NCBI GenBank assembly: GCA_031415695.1
Contig: JANOSH010000021.1
Span: 1 to 64,000 of the forward strand
Direction: 5' to 3'
From: JANOSH01 sp031415695
GTDB taxonomy: Bacteria; Actinomycetota; Acidimicrobiia; Acidimicrobiales; Ilumatobacteraceae
DNA: 64,000 nt
Below, piece by piece: positions 7,908 through 17,074 of the stretch; position 1 is the first letter of the stretch; the number at the start of each line of letters is the position of its first letter. A program made the translations under genes and the position numbers. The notes beneath the pieces are model-generated. The model made no database searches. It saw only the letters and a list, made by a program, of their open reading frames with translations, and had not been told where the DNA came from.

Positions 7908-9520
7908 CCGGCCTCGAGGCACTCAAGGAATTGCGGGCTCGTCGTCGACAGCAGCGCGTCGCCCAAACCGACTGGTTCGAGGCTCTGTATCGCGCGTACC
8001 TCGCTGCCATTGTTGGGTCTATCAGCGCCATAGTTTTGGCAGGTTGGCTCGGTGGCGACCAGGTGTCGGCCACTGAACTTGTCGATGTGCAAGCCCGTGG
8101 TCCGGCCGTTATCGGCATCGTGGCTGCTTTGGAGCTCGCCATTGGACTGAGGTCGGGAAGCCGTGGTGGTCCGCTAGCGGTGGAACCGGCCGAAGTTCGA
8201 CATGTTCTGTTGTCCCCGGTTGATCGGCGCCAAGCCCTGCTGGCTCCCGCTATTCGCCAACTCCGGTTCGCTCTCTTCACTGGTTTGGTGAGCGGTGCCA
8301 TCATCGGAGTGGTCGCGTCGCGTCGGCTACCCGGACCGCGATGGGAATGGGCAGCGACAGGCGCAGTGTTTGGCTCGTGCGTAGCTGTGTTGTTCGTCGG
8401 TGCAGCCTTGTGCTCATCGGGGTTTCGTCTCCCCAGGCCCCTCGCCACAGCCCTCGCTATTGGTCTGCTGGGCGTTGCAGTCGGCACGGTCGCGGCCGAG
8501 GTCTGGTCGCCATTCGAGGCTTTTGGCGGTCTTGCCCTGTGGCCATTGCGAATCAAGGCGCTCGAATTAGTAGCACTTGGCGTTGCCGTGGTGTTGGTAC
8601 TCGTTGGGATCTCGCGACTTGGTCGGCTCGCTCTCGAGTTGGCTGAACGCCGCACCGCGCTTGTCGGCCAACTCCGATTTGCTGCGACGATGCGTGATGT
8701 TCGCACGGTCATGGTGCTGCATCGCCAATTGGCAATCGACGAATCGCGTACAAAGCCGTGGACGAAATGGGTACCAATCCGCCAGCCGGTAGCACGCCGA
8801 AGCTGGCGCGGGTTGATGCGAATCTCAGCCGGCCGAATCTTGAGAATGCTGCTTCTCGCCGGTGTCGGCGCTGTACTCATCGGCTTGGCCGCACGGGGTA
8901 ACCGCGTGTTGGTCCTGGCGTCTGGCTTGTGCTTTTGGTTGGTCGGTATGGAACTCGCCGAGCCGCTCGCGCAGACCATCGACCGACCCGATCGATCGTC
9001 GTTGCTTCCGCGGGTGCGTGGCGACCTGTTCAACGACTTGCTGTTGGTCCCTGGCATCTTTGGTTCGCTGCTTGGTATACCGGTCGCCTTGCTGGCGGGT
9101 GGCGTTGCCGGTGGTGGTGACCTGCAAATCCCCGCCGCTCTTGCCGGCTTCGCAACGGTGCTCGCCGGTGTCGCCGGAGGTGCCGTCACGTTAGTAACGG
9201 GTGCGCCTGCGACAACCGAGAAAACGTCGGCGATGATGCTTCCTGAAGTGGCCGGCATTGCAATGGTGGTCAAAACGGCTCGAGCACCCGTGGTGGCCAT
9301 ACTGGGTTGTTTGCCGCTGATTCTCGCCACCAAGGCCGGGGGCCGACCCGCCGCTGGTGTGGCATTGCAGGGCCTCGCTAGCGTTGGATTGATCCTGGCG
9401 TTCGTCGCAATGTGGATTCAGCGTCGCGACCGCTGGGCCGAATCGTGGCGTGCCGCCCTCAACCCGACCCCCGCAAGTACGACCCCGACATCTGGCGCTA
9501 AGCCGAGGAGAACGTCATGA
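7904..9520 (+). CDS. ABC exporter permease, polytopic
   Basis: 538 aa from the ATG at 7904. A longer frame upstream lies inside the rhodanese gene and is ignored. About ten to twelve hydrophobic segments in two blocks are separated by a basic cytoplasmic region near residues 245-310 (RRTALVGQLRFAATMRDVRT). This resembles the large ABC-2-like permeases that pair with a single short ATPase; LEPVD/LSPVDRRQAL is typical of that group. The ATPase gene follows with an ATGA overlap. The substrate is unknown. Confidence 0.72.
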   Translation: MTGLEALKELRARRRQQRVAQTDWFEALYRAYLAAIVGSISAIVLAGWLGGDQVSATELVDVQARGPAVIGIVAALELAIGLRSGSRGGPLAVEPAEVRHVLLSPVDRRQALLAPAIRQLRFALFTGLVSGAIIGVVASRRLPGPRWEWAATGAVFGSCVAVLFVGAALCSSGFRLPRPLATALAIGLLGVAVGTVAAEVWSPFEAFGGLALWPLRIKALELVALGVAVVLVLVGISRLGRLALELAERRTALVGQLRFAATMRDVRTVMVLHRQLAIDESRTKPWTKWVPIRQPVARRSWRGLMRISAGRILRMLLLAGVGAVLIGLAARGNRVLVLASGLCFWLVGMELAEPLAQTIDRPDRSSLLPRVRGDLFNDLLLVPGIFGSLLGIPVALLAGGVAGGGDLQIPAALAGFATVLAGVAGGAVTLVTGAPATTEKTSAMMLPEVAGIAMVVKTARAPVVAILGCLPLILATKAGGRPAAGVALQGLASVGLILAFVAMWIQRRDRWAESWRAALNPTPASTTPTSGAKPRRTS

Positions 9521-10191
9521 GCCCAATGTTGTCGGTAAAGAACCTGCAACGTAACTACGGTGATGTGGTTGCGTTAGGCCCGATTAGTATGACGATTAAG
9601 TCGGGTTCGGCGGTGGCGTTGCTGGGTCACAATGGATCGGGAAAATCGACGCTTCTGAGGATCATCTCGGGGCTACTTGAACCCACGGACGGTGAAGTCA
9701 CTGTCGCCGGATTTGAACCCGGCAGTATCGAGGCGCGTCAAGCTGTCTCGTATGTGGCTGACCAACCGGTCTTCTATGACGACCTCAGCGTTTGGGAGCA
9801 TCTCGAAATGGTAGCCCGGCTGCATGGTGCCACTGATTGGGAGCAGCGAGCCGCGGATTTGCTTGGTGAGTTGGGAATCTATGACCGCGCCGACGACCTG
9901 CCGGTTCGCTTCAGCCGAGGCCTCCGTCAGAAGGCCGCCCTTGCTATAGGCCTAGTTCGCCCGTTCCAACTGTTGCTCGTGGATGAGCCTTTTGTTGGCC
10001 TCGACTCGCAGGGTAAGCAAGCCTTTATCAGTCTTCTCGGTGAAGCGATTGAGGGTGGCTCAACGGTTCTGGTCGCTACGCATGAGTTGGGATTCCTTGA
10101 ACGTGTCGAGCGTTGTATTGGTCTGAGATCGGGCGACATCATGTACGACGGAACGCCAATCGGCTTCGACCCCTCGTCGTTGCTCGGGTAA
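9517..10191 (+). CDS. ABC transporter ATP-binding protein
   Basis: 224 aa. Walker A is GHNGSGKST, the Q-loop region is VADQPVFYDDL, Walker B is LLLVDEPFVGLD and the switch His is in VATHELGF. The signature is FSRGLRQKA, a variant of LSGGQ as seen in CcmA/ABC-2-type ATPases. Coupling to the upstream permease by ATGA implies a two-gene exporter. Confidence 0.9.
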   Translation: MSPMLSVKNLQRNYGDVVALGPISMTIKSGSAVALLGHNGSGKSTLLRIISGLLEPTDGEVTVAGFEPGSIEARQAVSYVADQPVFYDDLSVWEHLEMVARLHGATDWEQRAADLLGELGIYDRADDLPVRFSRGLRQKAALAIGLVRPFQLLLVDEPFVGLDSQGKQAFISLLGEAIEGGSTVLVATHELGFLERVERCIGLRSGDIMYDGTPIGFDPSSLLG

Positions 10192-10236
10192 ATTCCTGCG
10201 CCTACACCACACAGCCGGCCGTAACCAGACTATTCT

Positions 10237-10830
10237 ATGACCATGTACGAATTCGGATCAGTCAGCTCGTCCGCCTACGACATTGATGGGTTTATTTCCC
10301 GCCTCAATGCAAAGTCGGCTGACGGCTGGGATGTCATGACCGTTGTCTCCGCTGGAGCGGATCTCGTTGGTGTGCTTCGCCGTGACGCCTCGGCACCTGT
10401 CGCCGAGGTCGCACGTGTAGCCGACATTGCTCCCGTTGTTGTCGCAGCCCCGGTCGTCGAGGCTATCTCGGTCGTAGAACCGGTTGCATACGTACCCGAG
10501 CCGGCGCCGATATATGTCCCCGAGCCGGTCGTGGTTGCTCCCGTCATTGAGACCCCGAGCTACACCGACTTCACCACAACTGCGGTTGCCCCCGCAGTAT
10601 CGGTTGAACCGTCCGGTTGGGGTTCCATGCCGGAAGTCGCTGCAGTGGTGCCCGTAGTTATCCCGGTCGCCCCCGCACCAGAGCCCGAGCCCGTCGCTAC
10701 GTCAACCACGCCTTCGGGCTGGTACCCGGACCCATCGGGTCGGTTCGAAATGCGCTACTGGGATGGCATGGCCTGGACCGAGCATGTCTCGCGTCAGGGT
10801 CAGCAGTACACCGATCCTCCTGTTGCCTAA
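10237..10830 (+). CDS. DUF2510 protein with DUF4177-like N terminus
   Basis: 197 aa. The N-terminal 50 residues (MYEFGSVSSSAYDIDGF, KSADGWDVMTVVSAG) resemble the small DUF4177 fold. A long Pro/Val/Ala-rich linker follows with repeated VPEPA-like units. The C terminus is a DUF2510 motif (GWYPDPSGRFEMRYWDGMAWTEHV), common in actinobacterial envelope-associated proteins. No membrane segment is visible, so location is uncertain. An inverted repeat follows the stop. Confidence 0.72.
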   Translation: MTMYEFGSVSSSAYDIDGFISRLNAKSADGWDVMTVVSAGADLVGVLRRDASAPVAEVARVADIAPVVVAAPVVEAISVVEPVAYVPEPAPIYVPEPVVVAPVIETPSYTDFTTTAVAPAVSVEPSGWGSMPEVAAVVPVVIPVAPAPEPEPVATSTTPSGWYPDPSGRFEMRYWDGMAWTEHVSRQGQQYTDPPVA

Positions 10831-10835
10831 ACCTT

Positions 10836-10852
10836 CGGTGACCGTGTCACCG
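10836..10852. terminator. Short hairpin after the DUF2510 gene
   Basis: CGGTGAC, a 3-nt loop and GTCACCG form a perfect 7-bp stem 6 bp after the stop codon. No T-run follows, so it is at best a weak or Rho-assisted terminator. Confidence 0.35.
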
Positions 10853-10876
10853 GCTCGAATTAGTTAGGCATTGGGC

Positions 10877-12445
10877 ATGCGCGCCACCTCTGTCGGCCAT
10901 GCTGGCATACTGATTGAATCCGACAGCGGCAGCATTCTGTGCGACCCCTGGTTCGTGCCGGCGTTCCTCGGTTCGTGGTTTGTGTTCCCTCGAAACGACC
11001 AGTTGTCGGCTGACCTCATGGAGCGCATCCTCCATGCCGACTTTTTGTACATCTCGCATCTGCATGCCGATCATCTCGACCTACCCTGGCTGCGTGACAA
11101 CCTTCGGCGTGACATCACGATTGTGTTGCCGGGTTACCCGACTGCTGAGCTCGAACGGACGTTACGGTCCGTGGGTTTCACTGAGTTCATCCACACCGAG
11201 TCGGGCAAATCGGTCGAGGTAGCGCACAACCTCACGGTCACCATCTGGTGTGAAACCTCGATCGCTGACGGCCCGGGGGGCGACTCGGCCATCGTCGTCG
11301 ACGACGGCCGCAGCCGAGTGCTGAATCAGAACGACTGCCGCCCGCACGATTCGTCGGTCTTTACCGCCGATGGCCCGATCGACGTTCATTGGCTGCAATA
11401 TTCCGGGGCAATCTGGTATCCAATGGTGTATGACGAGCCGCGTGAGGGCAACCTCGAGTTGGCGCGGGCCAAGGTCGAAGCGCAATTTGCTCGTGCCTTG
11501 CAGTATGTCTCGGCGGTTGGCGCCACCACCGTGGCCCCGTCGGCTGGCCCTCCCTGTTTCCTCGACCCCGACCTTCGACATCTCAACGTCATCACGGGTT
11601 CCGAGCTGTCGATCTTCCCGGATCAGACTGCTTTGCTTGCTCGGCTCGCCGCAGCTGGAAGTTCAGCCGGACGTCTTGTTGTACCGGGTACATGTTTCGT
11701 CATCGCCGATGGTGTCGTGACGCTCGAACAACCGTCGCCTCCAAGTGAATTGATGCGTCCGTTCGAGCGCAAAGATGAGTATCTCGACGAGTACGCCGCT
11801 GATTGGGTCGGGTGGCTGTTCGAACATCGAGCCTCGTGGGCATCTGCGCAACCCAATCTTGTTGGCCGTCTCGCCGCCTGGTGGAAGCCTCTGCTCGCGC
11901 TCGCCCCGAGCGTGCGAGTTGGCGTCGGCGACAACCTTCTTCTCGTTGCTGGCGACGAATCGATCCTTGTCGATTTCCCCAACGGTGACGTCCGAACGCA
12001 CCGCCAGGAACCATATCGTTTTCGTTTTGATATCGACCGCCGCCTCGTCGAGACGGTGCTTGCGCAACGTGCGGTCGACTGGTCGAATGCGCTCTTTTTG
12101 TCGTGCCGTTTCCGGGCGTGGCGAAACGGTCCGTTCAACGAGCACGTCTACAACTTCTTCAAGTCGTTGTCGGCCGAGCGTATGGAACGAACCGAGTGTG
12201 AAGCCGCCGACAAGCTCACGGCGGACGAGGTTATCGAGTTCGTGGAGCTTGGCGATTGGATTGTCGGCCGGTATTGTCCTCATCGACGCGCCGACCTCAG
12301 TCGATTCGGCGAGGTCGACGGCACGGTCCTGACCTGCTCGCTTCACGGCTGGCAATTCGACCTAGCGAACGACGGCCGATGCATTACTGCCGACGGGCCT
12401 GCGTTACCGGTACGACCTCGACGAAATGCCAACAATCTCGCGTAA
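10877..12445 (+). CDS. MBL-fold hydrolase fused to a C-terminal Rieske [2Fe-2S] domain
   Basis: 522 aa from ATG at 10877. The N-terminal half is a metallo-beta-lactamase fold of the UlaG-like type: an early CDPWF, then the metal motif HLHADH at 61-66. After a long middle region, the C terminus is a Rieske domain with Cys467-P-His469 and Cys487-S-L-His490, the full C-x-H...C-x2-H set. Both metal sites look intact. CMP-Neu5Ac hydroxylase (CMAH) combines the same folds, but with the Rieske domain first, so this is a reversed arrangement. A redox role on a nucleotide or glycan substrate is inference. The following gene begins close behind. Confidence 0.8.
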   Translation: MRATSVGHAGILIESDSGSILCDPWFVPAFLGSWFVFPRNDQLSADLMERILHADFLYISHLHADHLDLPWLRDNLRRDITIVLPGYPTAELERTLRSVGFTEFIHTESGKSVEVAHNLTVTIWCETSIADGPGGDSAIVVDDGRSRVLNQNDCRPHDSSVFTADGPIDVHWLQYSGAIWYPMVYDEPREGNLELARAKVEAQFARALQYVSAVGATTVAPSAGPPCFLDPDLRHLNVITGSELSIFPDQTALLARLAAAGSSAGRLVVPGTCFVIADGVVTLEQPSPPSELMRPFERKDEYLDEYAADWVGWLFEHRASWASAQPNLVGRLAAWWKPLLALAPSVRVGVGDNLLLVAGDESILVDFPNGDVRTHRQEPYRFRFDIDRRLVETVLAQRAVDWSNALFLSCRFRAWRNGPFNEHVYNFFKSLSAERMERTECEAADKLTADEVIEFVELGDWIVGRYCPHRRADLSRFGEVDGTVLTCSLHGWQFDLANDGRCITADGPALPVRPRRNANNLA

Positions 12446-12482
12446 GTGGCGTCATCACCCAACGATTGACACGTCTTGTCCA

Positions 12483-13205
12483 ATGGCTGTGAGTACAGAA
12501 TCGGAAACCTCGGCGGGTAATGAGGCGGTCGATGTTGAACCGCGTCTTTCCATCGGCTTGTGCCTGGAGGCCATCATCGCCAAAGACGACGTGCGTGTAG
12601 CCCTCCAGGCCGATAGTCGGTCGACGGACGCGCTCGACCGTTTTGCCAGACGTCTCGGGCGTTTGGGCCACAGTCTCGACGTCGTGTCTGGCGTGGTCAA
12701 TTCGGTTGCCGAGGGTTCATCGACACGTACACGTCAGTGGTTGAACACGTTTGCCGCCGGTAGATCGAGCGTTTCTGGCTGGTCGCACGGGCATGGTGAA
12801 GGCCAACTCGCCGACGACACCCGCGACCCGACCACGGGACTGGTGTCGGAGCAGACAATATGCACCCGGCTGAAAGAACTCGACCGATCCAACATGGTGC
12901 CGTGGGTTTCGCTGGCCATCTTCGACGTCGACCTCGTGGGCCTTGGTCCATTGACCAAGGCGTCGGTATTGGCGGCAGTTGCGCTTGAAGTGCGTCAACT
13001 GTGTGGACGGGGATTACCCATTGGCCGACTCGGCGACCGCATCGTGGCGCTTGTGGTCGATAGCCCCGAGTTCGGCGGCTACGCGATCGAATCGGCCGGG
13101 CGTTTACGAGTGTCGTTGGGACGATGCGTCGACCATTGGATTGAGCTAGCACCGCGAGGCACAGCGCTCATCGACAAGCACCTTCGAGAAATAGCCGACC
13201 ACTAA
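12483..13205 (+). CDS. Degenerate GGDEF-like protein
   Basis: About 240 aa from ATG at 12483; an upstream ATG at 12426 would overlap the previous gene. The C-terminal 150 residues follow the order of a diguanylate cyclase domain: DPTTGLVSEQTI (matching D.lTGL.n), SLAIFDVDLVGLG (matching the metal-binding DiDxFK strand) and IGRLGDRIVALVVD in place of RxGGDEF. The signature Gly-Gly-Asp/Glu-Glu-Phe is reduced to GDR, so it should not make c-di-GMP; a binding or regulatory role is possible. The N-terminal 100 residues are unrecognised. Confidence 0.55.
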   Translation: MAVSTESETSAGNEAVDVEPRLSIGLCLEAIIAKDDVRVALQADSRSTDALDRFARRLGRLGHSLDVVSGVVNSVAEGSSTRTRQWLNTFAAGRSSVSGWSHGHGEGQLADDTRDPTTGLVSEQTICTRLKELDRSNMVPWVSLAIFDVDLVGLGPLTKASVLAAVALEVRQLCGRGLPIGRLGDRIVALVVDSPEFGGYAIESAGRLRVSLGRCVDHWIELAPRGTALIDKHLREIADH

Positions 13206-13224
13206 CCTCCCGACTTGCATGAAG

Positions 13225-14169
13225 TTAGCCGCCGTCGTGGACCCACACGGCTGAACCTCGGGGCATCATGTCGTTGCTCCAGATCCAGTCCATGGCGGTC
13301 GTGGTGAGCCGCACACACCCGTGTGACGCCGGGTAGTTAGGGATGCTGTTGGAGCCGTGTATGGCCACACCGCCCTTGAAGTACTTGGGCCGGTAGAGTT
13401 CGCCCAGCTGACCCTTCTCCCAACCGTCGGTGTACTCGTTGTACACCTTGAAGTTGCCTTCGGGGGTTATGGCGATGTCAGTGAGCAGGCTGCCGTCCTT
13501 TTTCTTGAGGTCGGGCTCGGTGTAGGTCTCGCCGCTACCGGTAGACGTGTTGAACGTCCATAACGTGCGGCCGCCGCGAACGACGAACATCACTTGGCGA
13601 GCTTTGTCGACCTCGATGAGGTCACCTTCGACGGAGTAGCCGAGGGCACGTTGGGCTACTGCGCCGAGCGCTTCGGCCGTGGCGTCATCGACGATGCCGG
13701 TGGGCTTGAGGTTGAGGGTGACCGAGTGGTACTTCTGAAATGCCATGACGGCTTGGTTTGTGAGTAGCCCGTATTGACCGTCGGGTTCATTGAGCCAAAA
13801 CCCGAGGTCGAGCAATCGGCTTTGCAGGGCAACAACGGCATCGCCGCGGGCACCGGACCGTAGCGGCTTGATTGGTTCGGCCAACGATGGAACCGGCTGA
13901 ATTGTGGTCGTTGTGGTGGGCGGCACCGCTGTTGTGGTGGGCTCAGGAACGGTGGTGGTAGTCGTAGCCGACACCGAAGAAGTACTGACGGCAGTGCTGG
14001 ACGCTGACGCGCGGGTGGTTGACGTAGCTACGGTGGTTGCGACCGACGCCGGGGTGGTTGCGGTGGGCGAGGCTCCAGCCGGGGACGACACTATGGCTTG
14101 CTGGGGGCCGCTGCATGCTGACAAGGCGAGGAGAAGTAGCAATGCAGCGGCGATACCTACCCGTCTCAT
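13225..14169 (-). CDS. L,D-transpeptidase lipoprotein with peptidoglycan-binding domain
   Basis: 314 aa from ATG at 14169, preceded by AAGGAGG at a good distance. A lipobox signal (LLALSAC) is followed by an 85-residue Ser/Thr/Pro/Val linker rich in TTT repeats. A PG_binding_1 domain (SGARGDAVVALQSRLLDLGFW, AVMAFQKYHSV) then precedes a YkuD catalytic domain with IHGSNSIPNYPASHGCVRL, where His and the Cys of SHGCVR are the catalytic pair. It likely forms 3-3 cross-links or attaches ligands to peptidoglycan. It is convergent with the GGDEF-like gene. Confidence 0.92.
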   Translation of the reverse strand: MRRVGIAAALLLLLALSACSGPQQAIVSSPAGASPTATTPASVATTVATSTTRASASSTAVSTSSVSATTTTTVPEPTTTAVPPTTTTTIQPVPSLAEPIKPLRSGARGDAVVALQSRLLDLGFWLNEPDGQYGLLTNQAVMAFQKYHSVTLNLKPTGIVDDATAEALGAVAQRALGYSVEGDLIEVDKARQVMFVVRGGRTLWTFNTSTGSGETYTEPDLKKKDGSLLTDIAITPEGNFKVYNEYTDGWEKGQLGELYRPKYFKGGVAIHGSNSIPNYPASHGCVRLTTTAMDWIWSNDMMPRGSAVWVHDGG

Positions 14170-14255
14170 TTCGCCTCCTTCCGCTGGTTGTACGCGAAAC
14201 AATACTTTGAACCGGTGAGTTTGACGTGGCAACGTCATATGTCGTCACCTAATCG

Positions 14256-15021
14256 TCAAGGTAGTAGACGTGATTCAAACCACATCATGACGGTGTATTT
14301 TGCGCCATGGTCGACTGGTTCGGTTTCATTGCGCGGTATGTGCTTAGGCGACCAGACAAAAAGTTCGCCGACCGGCTCGTAACCATCATCGTGATAGTTC
14401 TGGGACGGGAACACAAGGTTGCCGCCGCGGTAACCGGTGTTGAGACGAACCGATCCAATTCGTTCGCTACTGTCGTTGGCCGGGGAAGAAACGCTGGCGG
14501 CCCGAACCTGTTTGACCACCATGACGTCGCTCAACGCATTGCATTCAAACGACGGCCAAAACTCGTGCACGTTCGGCACGATGCGCGCGACAACATCGGC
14601 CTGAATGTGCTCGAAGAGCTGTGGCTGATGTCAGAGACACGCAGATAGTTCGAGTTCCATGTGAAGCCGACGGCTTCGGCCGCTCGAATCATGGTCTCGC
14701 AGAACGCCGCGTTCCACAGTGAAACGGACGCAATGTGAGTCGTCACCAGCCGGGTGCATTCATGATCGGGCAGCGCATCGTCATATCGGAGAATTCGGCC
14801 GAGGTCTCGGCCGCCGTAAGAATCGCGGCACCGCACTCCGACCAGGCTTCTAGTATCTCGTCGGGGGTCCCAACGATTCGGTTCTCGCCTCGCGGCAGCG
14901 CAAGCACAACGCGGTCGGCGTCGAGTGCAGCCGAGAGCACACGGACCTCGGCGAACCATCCGGCTCCCGGCTCGGCTGCTAGTACGGTGAGGCGCGCCTG
15001 CGGGCGATCAAACTCCACAGC
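14256..15021 (-). pseudogene. Frameshifted glycosyltransferase plus 2OG-Fe(II) oxygenase gene
   Basis: Three successive minus-strand frames give one plausible protein. 15021-14743 (from GTG) reads like the PLOD/procollagen-type glycosyltransferase core (DADRVVLALP, GTPDEILEAWSECGAAIL TAAE). About 14740-14640 continues in another frame (LWNAAFCETMIRAAEAVGF). 14579-14256 is the end of a prolyl/lysyl-hydroxylase-like oxygenase (SVRLNTGYRGGNLVFPSQ, GELFVWSPKHIPRNETEPV, GAKYTVMMWFE). The spot of the iron-binding H-x-D reads PAND, so two of the ligands appear lost as well. At least two frameshifts separate the parts. The family assignment is from pattern recognition. Confidence 0.5.
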
Positions 15022-15040
15022 TGGGACCGTAGCGTGCGGT

Positions 15041-16051
15041 TCACCAGCCGAGCGCCCTTCCAACAGCTTCAAGGGTTCGTTCGGACTCGTACGGTACGGC
15101 GCCGGAGGCCAGGGTGATCACAATGAGCGCCCCCTGTTCCCGTGTCCACACGGCTCGCTCGTTCACGGCGAACGCACGGCTCGCACCTTGGATCTCGCGG
15201 CCGCCGACGGCAATATCGCGCAGTGTCGTCGCTATGAGTCGGTCGTCGACCAACGTGGCGACAGTTGCGATCAGCCGTCCATTTGCTCGCATCAGACACG
15301 TGGGCTTGCGTACTACCTCGCGTGCGTTGACGAGACCCATGGCCCCGGATGTCACAAAGCGATCGCACAATGCGTTCTGTCCGGTGATAGGCGGAAATGG
15401 GCGGGCATCGGCAATCAGTGCCAGAGCATCGGCAGGTAGCGTCGCAAACTTCTGGCCGCTTGCCGATACGAATCCTTCACCTCGATCCACACCGTCCTTG
15501 GCGAATGACTGCACTGACAGGTGGACTATTTGATCGCACCCACTCGGCAACGGGGTAAGCAGCAACACCGGCTCAAGCCATCGTTGCTCGCTTGCACCTG
15601 GGGCCACTATCGCCGAAGCGTTCGACTCAGGCTCTCCGAGCGCGGCGCGCGAGATGAACCCGTCAGCGACCATCTTCGACGCGTTATCACCGCAGGTGAC
15701 GACCAGCTTGGGAAGGATGATCGGCACCTGAGACACGTTCGTGATTCTCACCGCAGCCTCGATGGCGACCGCGGCTTCGTCGATGCGGAGCGTGTTGGTC
15801 GCCGCTAGTTCGATCGCAAGCCCATGCGCGGTGATAGCACGGCCAAGACTTCGTGGTGGTATCGGGGCCGCCTGGGTGAACTGTTTCGGGGAGAGTGTCG
15901 TGGTGGCCGTAAACGCAAACGGAGCCGACGTAGGAACTGTTGTGGCAGCACCCGTCGGTACCTGAGTGTCGCGTGCAGCAAAATCCCGATAGGTGATGAA
16001 CTGCACACCGACTAGGGCTAGGCCCAGGATCGGTAATGAGATACGACGCAC
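15041..16051 (-). CDS. Membrane-anchored extracytoplasmic protein, unknown function
   Basis: 336 aa when started at the GTG at 16051, which gives a clean anchor (VRRISLPILGLALVGVQFI). A longer frame to 16177 would overlap menB. After the anchor comes a Thr/Ala/Pro linker and two beta-rich regions (AVAIEAAVRITNVSQVPIIL; TCLMRANGRLIATVATLVDD). Three cysteines (VTCGD, SGCDQ, ALCDR) may pair outside the cell. It lies upstream of the broken oxygenase gene on the same strand. No family is recognised. Confidence 0.6.
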   Translation of the reverse strand: MRRISLPILGLALVGVQFITYRDFAARDTQVPTGAATTVPTSAPFAFTATTTLSPKQFTQAAPIPPRSLGRAITAHGLAIELAATNTLRIDEAAVAIEAAVRITNVSQVPIILPKLVVTCGDNASKMVADGFISRAALGEPESNASAIVAPGASEQRWLEPVLLLTPLPSGCDQIVHLSVQSFAKDGVDRGEGFVSASGQKFATLPADALALIADARPFPPITGQNALCDRFVTSGAMGLVNAREVVRKPTCLMRANGRLIATVATLVDDRLIATTLRDIAVGGREIQGASRAFAVNERAVWTREQGALIVITLASGAVPYESERTLEAVGRALGW

Positions 16052-16109
16052 ATTCCTGAACCTATGAGCACGTGTGTTGGTGGGGCATCGGCGATTAGCC
16101 TCAGCGTTC

Positions 16110-17009
16110 ATGGTCTCTGAACTTTTCGATCCGTCGGTGTGGGATGCAGTGGGCGGCTTCGATTTCTCTGACATCACCTACCATCGAGCCAAGGCTCACG
16201 GAACCGTTCGAATCGCGTTCAATCGACCTGAAATCCGTAATGCGTTTCGCCCGCACACGGTCGATGAGTTGTACCGGGCTCTCGACCACGCCCGTATGAG
16301 CACCGACGTCGGATGTGTGCTGCTCACCGGTAACGGACCGTCACCCAAAGATGGGGGATGGGCGTTCTGTTCCGGTGGCGATCAACGTATCCGCGGGCGT
16401 GATGGCTACCGTTACGCCGAAGGGGAGACGGCGGCCACTATCGATGCCGGTCGTTCAGGCCGCCTCCACATTTTGGAGGTTCAGCGGCTCATCCGGTTCA
16501 TGCCCAAGGTAGTGATCTGCGTGGTGCCCGGGTGGGCGGCGGGCGGTGGACATAGCTTGCATGTGGTGTCCGACCTCACGTTGGCGTCGCGAGAGCATGC
16601 CAAGTTCAAACAGACCGATGCCGACGTTGCCAGTTTCGACGGTGGTTTCGGGTCGGCGTATCTTGCCCGCCAGGTTGGGCAGAAGTTCGCCCGCGAGATC
16701 TTCTTCCTTGGCCAGGAATATTCGGCCGACGACGCCTATCGCATGGGTATGGTCAATGCTGTTGTGGCCCATGACGATCTCGAAACAACGGCGCTCGAAT
16801 GGGGGCGACTCGTCAACTCCAAGAGTCCAACAGCGCAGCGCATGTTGAAGTTCTCGTTCAATCTCATCGACGACGGGCTCGTTGGCCAACAAGTTTTTGC
16901 TGGCGAAGCGACCCGCCTGGCGTACATGACCGACGAGGCGGCCGAGGGGCGCGACTCGTTCTTGGAGAAACGAGATCCCGACTGGTCGGGGTATCCGTGG
17001 CACTTTTAG
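16110..17009 (+). CDS. menB: 1,4-dihydroxy-2-naphthoyl-CoA synthase
   Basis: 299 aa crotonase-fold enzyme that cyclises O-succinylbenzoyl-CoA in menaquinone synthesis. Family marks: ITYHRAKAHGTVRIAFNRPEIRNAFRP, VLLTGNGPSPKDGGWAFCSGGDQRIRG (the MenB-specific insertion and oxyanion hole), VVPGWAAGGGHSLHVV, and the C-terminal EKRDPDWSGYPWHF. Start at ATG 16110. It stands alone without other men genes nearby. Confidence 0.92.
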   Translation: MVSELFDPSVWDAVGGFDFSDITYHRAKAHGTVRIAFNRPEIRNAFRPHTVDELYRALDHARMSTDVGCVLLTGNGPSPKDGGWAFCSGGDQRIRGRDGYRYAEGETAATIDAGRSGRLHILEVQRLIRFMPKVVICVVPGWAAGGGHSLHVVSDLTLASREHAKFKQTDADVASFDGGFGSAYLARQVGQKFAREIFFLGQEYSADDAYRMGMVNAVVAHDDLETTALEWGRLVNSKSPTAQRMLKFSFNLIDDGLVGQQVFAGEATRLAYMTDEAAEGRDSFLEKRDPDWSGYPWHF

Positions 17010-17074
17010 TGAACTAACGTGACCGAGCGGACTGGGACACCCTGGTCCGTTTCCCGCCTCACTTGGAGTCTGTT

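Noticed and set aside
7759..9333. Long open frame (524 aa) antisense to the ABC permease gene
   Set aside because: It lies wholly opposite a well-supported membrane protein gene, is full of Ser/Thr/Arg/Ala runs typical of antisense reading of GC-rich codons, and has no family resemblance.
16052..16177. Longer N terminus of the 15041-16051 protein starting at 16177
   Set aside because: It would overlap the divergent menB start and place 40 polar residues before a clean membrane anchor that has its own GTG.
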